Under the pieces are notes generated by a model. It was not told where the DNA came from and made no database searches. It saw only the letters and a list, made by a program, of their open reading frames with translations. 64,000 nt of DNA from Adiantum capillus-veneris (lineage: Eukaryota > Streptophyta > Polypodiopsida > Polypodiales > Pteridaceae): NCBI GenBank assembly GCA_014529385.2, contig CM043962.1, positions 47,861,098 to 47,925,097 on the forward strand. Direction: 5' to 3'. A program made the position numbers and the translations under genes. Below, in pieces: positions 57,804-64,000 of this stretch. Position 1 is the first letter of the stretch, and each line of letters starts with the position of its first letter.

Positions 57804-58832
57804 AATGGCATGATATAGAACTCTTTTGTGTCCACATACGACTGAATATGCAGACATAGCTTTCCAATAATGGGAGTAACACACTCTGAGTGACCAGGAA
57901 AGCCACTGATAGTGCTAAACTTTACAGCTGCACCACCTTCTTTGTAAGCTTTCGGCTTTTCCACTGGCCCTAACTTGTCATACAGAATAGTCTGCAACAT
58001 GGGCACTGTAGTAGGCACAATCGGCACATCTTGGCCATTAACATTTTGCGTCAGAGGTGCAATATCTGGCTGCTGTCCAAAAAAACCAGCCATGCCAAAA
58101 TGACCCTGAGGCACCCCAAACTGGCCCTGGTTGCACTGAAAATTGTGTTGCATGCCGATACTACCATACATGGGGTTTGGCATCATGCCTTGCATACCCC
58201 CAAACACTGTTCCTGGCATGTACGGCTGACTTCCAGACGCATAACCAGCCATATTTTAAAACACTAATCCACCCCCAAAATACCCAGAATGTACCGTAGG
58301 TGGTGGAAAAACTGGGTGCATTGCCTGGTAACCAGTTCCCTGTCCATTCAAGACAACATGTGGGCTCTGAAAGGTGGCGGACTGAACTGGCATAACCTGT
58401 GGAATAGGCGTTCAAGCCACCTGTTCAAGCACGAGAGGAACCTCTTTTGGAGCCCCTAACTCCGCAACATGTGAGTGTTCCCTATCCTGCTGAGTCGCAT
58501 GAAGTACTTGAGCTTGAGTCTCAACAAGCTCCGTACGCAGTGTAGGTTGCCTATTGCACTGGTGGCGTTTGCAAGAACTCCATAAACCTCTGATTTTGCA
58601 CCAGTTGCGAAAAGACATTTACCGCAGCAACTAAGTTGAGTCCTGAACGCATCATCCTCAAGTTGCCCAGTCATAAAGCCCTGTACTACTACTACTACCA
58701 AAGGGACATTCACATCAACAGGAGGTACAGACTGACGTGGCCGTGAGCTCTCGCGAATCTCGAACACCATAGTAGTGCCTGTCCTTCGAAGAGGAACCCA
58801 CTTCCATAATGCCCTTCCCTTTGTCGGCCATA
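57804..58832 (-). pseudogene. Gypsy-D Gag with Gag-protease deletion
   Basis: Probable start at 58832 (MADKGKGIMEVGSSSKDRHY). Broken frames lead to a Gly/Met/Gln-rich stretch (58252 onward: YMPGTVFGGMQGMMPNP, GMQHNFQCNQGQFGVPQGHF) and the beginning of the capsid block (VEKPKAYKEGGAAVKFSTIS) near 57930. That block is fused directly to the protease approach sequence (GHSECVTPIIGKLCLHIQSY). Most of Gag, the zinc knuckle and the protease active-site strand are missing. Leader 58833-58927 adjoins the LTR. Confidence 0.75.
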
Positions 58833-58927
58833 GTGTAGTCCGTGTCCCTGTACTCTATGTCTTTACCCAAAACAACCGAGGCTCACTCTTTGAGGAAAAA
58901 ATGATTGATATCCCGGCAATGGAACCT

Positions 58928-59002
58928 TGAAATCGGCCCGTGGGGCGGTAGGCTTTGGCTTTCACTCGAAATTCTTTAGTCTCCTTTAGACACACACACA
59001 CA

Positions 59003-59059
<57 letters not shown>

Positions 59060-59205
59060 TACTTTGCAAAAGGAACCTGCGACGGGAATTAACACTTAAG
59101 TACACACACAGCTCGGAAGCTAAAATGCCCCGAGCAGACGCCGACAACTTGTAGGCCCCAAAATTGGCGCCCCTTTCGGTATTTCTTTATACTTTGAGAG
59201 GGTAA
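58928..59205 (-). repeat. Gypsy-D 5' LTR, similar part, with CA/GA tract
   Basis: Matches the left LTR from TGAAATCGGCCCGTGGGG to ACTTTGAGAGGGTA. CA repeats at 58989-59005, then GA at 59007-59057. Beyond 59205 the two LTRs no longer match. Confidence 0.75.
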
Positions 59206-59345
59206 ATTACAAAGTAGAGTCCTGGGAATCCTTTACCTATATCCAGCTAGATACCACCTGTTTTAACCAAATTTCGGTAGCATAACATCTCCAAAACTTA
59301 CGCGAAACCAATTCCCCTGTTGGAACTCACTTCCACTGGCATAAA
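59206..59345. other. Unassigned sequence between Gypsy-D LTR and Gypsy-C RT
   Basis: About 140 bp not matching the left Gypsy-D LTR. Phrases such as TTTCGGTAGCATAAC recall 10498-10512 (TTTTGGTAGCATAAC) in the Gypsy-C LTR, so it may be LTR of a related family. Nothing else seen. Confidence 0.4.
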
Positions 59346-60768
59346 CCCTCTAATTCCTACCCAAAATGTATTGAAACTCATAGAGACCAAATGTTGTCCC
59401 GAACGCATTCTTATGGACATCTTCTGGCCTAATGCGTATCTGATGGTACCTACTCTTTAGGTCTATCCTTGTAAACAATGACGCTCCCTCAAGCCAATCA
59501 AGAATGCCATCTATCCTCGGTATGGGGAACCTGTTCTTGATGGTATTCTTATTCAAGGCGCGATAGTCAATGCACATGTGTCATGAACCATCCTTCTTCT
59601 GCACTAGGAGTACAAGCAAACAAAAAGGGAATAAACTCGGCTGAATCAGCCCCTTCTCTAAAAGCTCGTTGACCTGACTCATAATCTCTTTCTACTGGGC
59701 TGCACTAACCATGTATGGTGGTCTATTCGGTGCACTAGAACCTGGCACAAGATCTATGGTATGATCCTTAGGTCTCTCAGGAGGTAACTCCCCTGGCAAA
59801 GAGTCCGAAAAACAATCACTGGAACCACTCAAAAAAGTTGACCTGTCTTTATCTAAGGTAGACAAATTAGATACAACTTCAGGTACTTCTTTTGCAAAGA
59901 TCAAGTACACAGAAAGATGATTCTTTATTACAAATGAAATAGCAGAAGCAGAGACAACAGGAACAAACTCGCCTTTAAGCTTTACATCAAGGACATGAGT
60001 CTTTCCTCTATGAACAAGGTTAATCTTTTTGTTGTAAGTATCCACCATAGCATGCAACCTGTAACACCATGGGATACCCAATAACACAATACAGCCCTCA
60101 AGTGGCATAATATGAAATCTTCCGCATCCACATAGCTCTGAATGTGCAGACGAAGCTCCCCCAAAATGGGAATAACAGGCTCTGAATGACCTAGGCATGC
60201 CAAACCTGCTTCCCCTATCATACCCATCTCCTCTGTACGAATGCCCAACTTTGATGCCAATTCTGTTGATATGAAATTTGCACGGGCTCATGGATCAAAG
60301 AAAACCAGCACTGTCTGGTCTCTAACTTTGCTCCAAGCGCTGCACAATTCCATGGCATCTATGTTTGGCTGGTCTCCAACCAAATCAGGGACAAGTCCTG
60401 CACTCGCCTTTGGCTTCTTCCCTTTATGGTCTGACTTGTCATCCTTATCCTGTGACCTCTTCTATGGGTATTCATTTGCAAAATGTCCTTCCTCTTCACA
60501 AATGTAGCATTTCTTGGCCTCCCTAAGAGCTTTCCTTTCTTCAAAGGTTTTGCCAGAAAAATGCCTTTTTTATCCTTGTCCTCGTCCCGAAGAAGATTTA
60601 GATTGCTTCTTGGACGTGTCAGCTTCTTCATTGGAGGGCTTCTTTGTGGGAGACACAGAAGGCTTTGCTGCAACGTTCCCCTTGGCTGTAAACTATTTGC
60701 CATGGGACCCTTTCTTGTGGTTATTAAATCCATCGGAATCTCCCTTCGACAGATTGCTAGCCACTCTT
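59346..60768 (-). pseudogene. Gypsy-C RT start, protease and Gag end
   Basis: From right: basic Lys-rich Gag tail (60730-60540), a degenerate knuckle CYICEEEGHFANEY (last Cys replaced by Tyr) near 60515-60475, and protease with a TGA right after LVFFDP in the active-site strand near 60285. GHSEPVIPILGELRLHIQSY and SKEV-type blocks follow, then RPKDHTIDLVPGSSAPNRPP (59780-59720), [47 protein letters not shown] ending at the Gypsy-D side. LARD-IV cuts Gag at 60768. Confidence 0.88.
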
Positions 60769-62001
60769 TGTTAGGTGCAGCGGAATGAATGTTTGCGCTT
60801 TGCTCAAGATGAGTGCTCCGAATTGTGCAGGTTCCTTTTGTTCTTATGGAAGGGAGAGCCTTCCGTTCTTAATGAGAGAATGCTATGATCACAAACAAAG
60901 TGAATGGACACTGAGCGTGCAAGTGTATGAGACTGAGAGATAGAGAGAGAAGAGAGATACGACACCAGACACGTTGTAAAACCCTCCTCCGAAGGCCCCA
61001 CTCTCGTCGACGAGAGTGGTCTCCTTATGATTGCACAATCTGGCACAAAAAGGGTGGGAATGTGACTGATGCAAGTCTAGGCTATGTCGGCGATGACGAC
61101 AGTGGCGAAGAGACCAACCTAAGGGCTGAAATCTGCAATCTTTCTACTGCTGTCCAAAAACGCTATGGGCTGAAATCTGCTACAAGTCCAAAAACGCTGA
61201 TTTGGGGGCTGTTTTCTGTGGGTCTTTGACGCTGAAAATCTGCAGGTTTATGGCTGAAAACTGAGGTTCTTAAGGGCTGAAAACTGATGGTCTTTCCAAG
61301 CTGAATCTGCTACTCTTTAGGGGCTGAATCTGCTGGTCTTCATTGCTTGGAATTGCCAAGGTTGAAAGCTGTCCAAAACGCTACTGTACCAGAAACGCTA
61401 AACTGGAAATCTGTTGGCGATGGCTTGATCAAAAACGCTAGGCATGGGGGTATGCTTGCGGTGTAGATCTGTTGAAAAACACCAGGCGCTGAGAGGGCTG
61501 GGTGATGAGGGATCAAAAACGCTAGGGATGACTGCTTGTTGGAAAACGCCAATGATGGGGATCTTTGCTTGGAGGGAAACCACCAAGGCTTGGGCTTGCT
61601 GAGAAGTTGCCTGTTGAGCAAGGTGCTCCTACTGCCTCTTCTGCCATTTAGTGCTAGTCTAGGTTTGCTTATAAACAAACTCACTCAATTTGCCCTACCT
61701 ACTTTCCAACAAAAGTCACTTAAAAATAGTAAGTGAAAAATGTCAAAAATAGGTAAAATAGGCTAAATGCACTAGAAAATTCCCCTAAGTGATTCTAATG
61801 GATTCTAATGGGAATGCTTATGATCATGCTATGTGCAACCAGAGGATATGCATCTACACTAAGTGACTGGGCATGCACGATCTGCGAATAGACTCACAAA
61901 AGTGCCGCATCACTTCTAATCTAGACTGACTTGACTGAACTAAACCCTGATCATGTTGTAGCTTGTCCACGGACACATAGGGTTGGATGTGTCACGTGAC
62001 A
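60769..62001 (-). repeat. LARD-IV 3' LTR (1233 bp)
   Basis: TGTTAGGTGCAGCGG to TGTCACGTGACA. Its subtype is shared with the solo LTR 39066-40213. Confidence 0.92.
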
Positions 62002-63514
62002 TCCCCTCCTTTTGAAAGTGAGGTACTGGTACCGAATTGTATGGCGTCGAGGGAGATCGCCAATAGCATCCACTCTTCGCCGGCCCACTCTGATGTGTGG
62101 GTCGTGCGGTACTTGAACTTCATACAGGTCTGCAACGCTTGCTTCTTTGGGCCGCACCGAAAGCGACACAGTCTTCTGTGGCTCCTTCGATGCTTCAACT
62201 TCGTTTAGAGTCATGCTTCTTTCTTCTTCACGAATCTCCATGGCTGAAAATTCTTGAACCCATTTGCAACACAAAACCATGAACATACCTATTCCATGTA
62301 AAGTGACTCGAACAAATCTTGCCGTCCTAATAGACCGTGCATGTAATGTAGATGAACAAAGAGACGGAGTGCGAACCCGTACACCACACACACGCAAACA
62401 ATGAGATCGAATCTTTCTCTTCTGATCTAAAGCAATCAAATGTGGCAATTCACAATGGGAATGCCCATGCTTGGTGCTCATACTTTCTTGTGCTCTTTCT
62501 ACAACTGTGTCATGCCAAGGAAGAGACATGGAATGTGACGTCCTTGAATGCATACTTTTCATGAACAATCCGCTTACATTCGTGCTCATCCATGAGTGAA
62601 ACGTGCTCAACGTACGATATGTCATGCCTAGGAAAAGGGATCACATAAAGACGCTGACTAAAATACAGGAAACGATCACGAATGAAACACTCGTACAATG
62701 CATGCGTATGAATCATGCGAACACATAATATTTCCTGTGAGGGTTCTTTGGACGTAGGCTCGAGAGCCAAGATCGGTTCTTCCTGTTTGATCGATTCTTC
62801 CTATGGGGTTTCTGTGGACCTCGACTCGAAAGCCAAGATCGGTTCTTCGTGATTGATCGAATCTACAACAAGGTTAGCTTCGCTAGAAAAAGAATCAACT
62901 AACACATCATCCTTGTGAACAATCACATCATCTTCATGCAACTCATCATGCTTGTGAGAAATCACATCTTGATCATGCAAATCATCATGCTTGTGGGAAA
63001 TCACATCTTGATCATGCAAATCATCATGCTTGTGGGAAATCACATCTTGATCATGCAAATCATCATGCTTATCATCATGCAAATCCTGTATATCATGCTT
63101 GGGAGAAGAAGAGACTGAGAGAGTCTCCTTCTCATGAATCTCTTGCATCTGTGCCGGCACTTGAGAAAAGAGTCGCAAGAACTCTTGTATGTGTCGCTCG
63201 CGCTGTTCTTGTCTTGCCTTTCTTTCTGCTTCTCTTTCTGCTTTGTCTTCTGCGTGCCTGCGATCCATTTCTGCTTTTCTTTCTGCGTGTCTGCGATTCA
63301 TTTCTGCCATTCTTTCTGCATTTCTTTCTTCGCGTTCTAACTTCCTTTCCAGAAACATCTGGTCTAAAGCCTCCATAGGAGTTAGTGCAATTCTTGACGT
63401 AGATGGGAAAGGGGGAGGGTCGGAAAAACCTCCTGGTGGGGAAAATTCTTCTTCGCCTCTCTGATGCTCATCACCTCCAAGCGAAGTATCCATTCCGCTT
63501 CGAGTGATGACCAT
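62002..63514 (-). CDS. LARD-IV family protein, best-preserved N-terminal half
   Basis: ATG at 63514 (MVITRSGMDTSLGGDEHQRG). 237 codons open to 62801: PPGGFSDPPPFPSTSRIALT, a heptad-rich charged region (RRHAERKAEMDRRHAEDKAE) of about 70 residues, SQVPAQMQEIHEKETLSVSS, then three exact 13-residue repeats HDDLHDQDVISHK and the variant HDELHEDDVIVHK, and SEANLVVDSINHEEPILAFE. After a stop near 62801 the frame continues 62770-62510: EILCVRMIHTHALYECFIRD, LYFSQRLYVIPFPRHDISY, EHVSLMDEHECKRI. Then, shifted, 62625-62005: RKSHSMSL-like, DTVVERAQESMSTKHGHSHC, VTLHGIGMFMVLCCKW, LSVRPKEASVADLYEVQVPH, GDLPRRHTIRYQYLTFKRRG, ending in the polypurine tract. Function unknown. Confidence 0.8.
62954..63070 (-). 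repeat. Three 39-bp tandem repeats coding HDDLHDQDVISHK
   Basis: Units 62954-62992, 62993-63031 and 63032-63070 are nearly identical at DNA level (GTGAGAAATC versus GTGGGAAATC). In phase with the ORF, 13 residues each; related degenerate units flank them. Confidence 0.95.
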
Positions 63515-64000
63515 CCACTGAAGCCGTGGGTTCTTGTGGGTTCTTGTGGTTTTGGGTTCTTAAGTTCACGAGGAACTTGGGTTCTTGCGGGTCTTGGGTT
63601 CTTGGGTTCTTGAGTTCACGAGGAACTTAGGTTCTTGGGGGTCTTGGTTCTTGAGGTTCTTGAGGGTTTTCTTTTGCTTGCAAACCGTGTTTGAGAAGGA
63701 TCTTCTCTTCACCCGAGTTCTACTCCTTTCTGCGGGCGCACCCCTTGGCGGCCTTGTGCTCACACCAAGGTTGCTTTTCCCAACTCACGTCGATTGGCCG
63801 GCCGCTAAGTGCGCGGTCCGCTCTCAATGAGTGAAAAGAGACACAAGGGGAGGCTGGACAAGCCCTTCTTTCTTGCAATTCCTGTCACTCTTCAAAAACA
63901 CGATTAGGAATCGACACGCCCAAGCGAACTTGGGTTCGTGCGACCTCAACTCTGATTCTTGTGGTTCTTTCCTTGTGTGATACAAAACACTGCCAAAGCT
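63515..64000 (-). other. LARD-IV leader region
   Basis: About 490 bp between ORF start and PBS. Contains repeated AAGAACCCAAGTTCCTCGTGAA phrases (63550-63680 on the complement) and the conserved stretch shared by all LARD leaders (GTGTGAGC..CAAGGCCGCCAAGGGGTGCG). No separate gene; open frames here are not supported by conservation in coding sense. Confidence 0.7.

Larger units (their letters stand above)
50091..59205 (-). mobile_element. Gypsy-D: chromovirus inserted in Gypsy-C RT
   Basis: Left (3') LTR 50091-50453, followed by the polypurine complement TTACCCCTCCTTTGCAC. Right (5') LTR begins at 58928, with the same first part (TGAAATCGGCCCGTGGGGCGG, GA tract, GGAACCTGCGACGGGAATTAA, GGCCCCAAAATTGGCG) but diverges after about 59205. 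Internal minus-strand order: Gag, protease remnant, RT, RNase H, integrase, chromodomain. LARD-III (53547-57803) is nested in protease. I see no target duplication, and the Gypsy-C RT lacks about 19 codons here, so a deletion accompanied or followed insertion. Confidence 0.8.
10270..60768 (-). mobile_element. Gypsy-C: ancient chromovirus split by nested insertions
   Basis: The collinear minus-strand pieces, read right to left, are: Gag/CCHC and protease and RT start (60768-59345), RT (50090-50029, 48842-48511), RT-RNase H (35942-35111), integrase (35110-34696, 33508-33000), chromodomain (about 32950-32700) and 3' LTR (32380-31562 plus 10691 back to about 10270). Each gap is occupied by another element, most flanked by a 5-bp target duplication. 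Read across the gaps, the protein order is correct and continuous, except for about 19 RT codons lost at the Gypsy-D insertion. The 5' LTR must lie beyond 64000. The left end of the LTR could not be fixed. Confidence 0.85.
60769..64000 (-). mobile_element. LARD-IV, truncated by the window end
   Basis: Left (3') LTR 60769-62001, polypurine complement TCCCCTCCTTTTGAAAG at 62002-62018, internal region to 64000. The window ends in CCAAAGCT, the beginning of the complement of the primer-binding site, so the 5' LTR should follow about ten bases later. Left flank pentamer is CTCTT (60764-60768); its partner is outside. Confidence 0.92.

Noticed and set aside
1-64000. tRNA, rRNA, CRISPR or bacterial operon features
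   Set aside because: No cloverleaf-like or rRNA sequence was noticed, the only tRNA-like words are PBS complements, and the spliced gene and LTR elements show nuclear plant DNA.

Overview
The window looks like nuclear DNA of a land plant. The evidence is one spliced host gene, a plastid/mitochondrial RNase R/II-type exoribonuclease (RNR1-like) with twelve recognisable exons and very short GT-AG introns (75-101 bp), followed by more than 50 kb of LTR retrotransposons of plant type (Ty1/copia, Ty3/gypsy chromoviruses with chromodomains, one Tat/Athila-like gypsy). I cannot name the species. The uniformly short introns might point to a non-seed plant, but that is inference only.

Layout. 1-1.5 kb: decayed copia pol on the plus strand. 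1.5-4.46 kb: no recognised gene. 4.47-8.06 kb: RNR1-like gene, minus strand; its last coding exon was not found and its first exon is only a candidate. 8.08-10.2 kb: gypsy debris (RNase H piece, GA microsatellite, LTR piece, gag-like piece) abutting the 5' side of the gene. About 10.27 kb to 60.77 kb: one ancient minus-strand chromovirus (Gypsy-C) taken apart by nested insertions, most of them confirmed by 5-bp target-site duplications (TSDs). Its 3' LTR holds Gypsy-A (10692-31556, TSD TTAGG). Gypsy-A in turn holds LARD-I (13134-17561, TSD TGGTG) and the plus-strand Gypsy-B (18600-28782). Further right, Gypsy-C holds a solo LTR (33509-34695, TSD TGCGA), LARD-II (35943-48510, TSD AATTG; itself holding a solo LTR, TSD CTTTC, and a young copia element, TSD TCAAG), another solo LTR (48843-50028), and Gypsy-D (50091 to about 59.2 kb; itself holding LARD-III, 53547-57803, TSD AATGG). 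LARD-IV starts at 60769 and runs off the window at its primer-binding site.

The most unusual content is the family here called LARD (four copies plus three solo LTRs). It has gypsy-type LTRs of about 1.1-1.25 kb, an initiator-tRNA-Met-like primer-binding site and a polypurine tract, but no reverse transcriptase or integrase. Each copy instead carries the same unfamiliar protein: a charged coiled-coil-like N-terminus, His/Asp-rich tandem repeats, and a long conserved C-terminal domain that runs into the polypurine tract. LARD-II also keeps Gag, a CCHC knuckle and a retropepsin-like domain upstream of it, which suggests that a gag-protease element had its pol replaced by this protein. Movement would then depend on enzymes supplied by an autonomous relative; plausible donors are chromoviruses like those nested here, but no intact partner is present.

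Gypsy-B is also unusual: it has a C-rich minisatellite and extra ORFs between integrase and its 3' LTR. All coordinates, splice sites and repeat comparisons were read by eye. Similarity to families is from memory of conserved motifs, not from a search.
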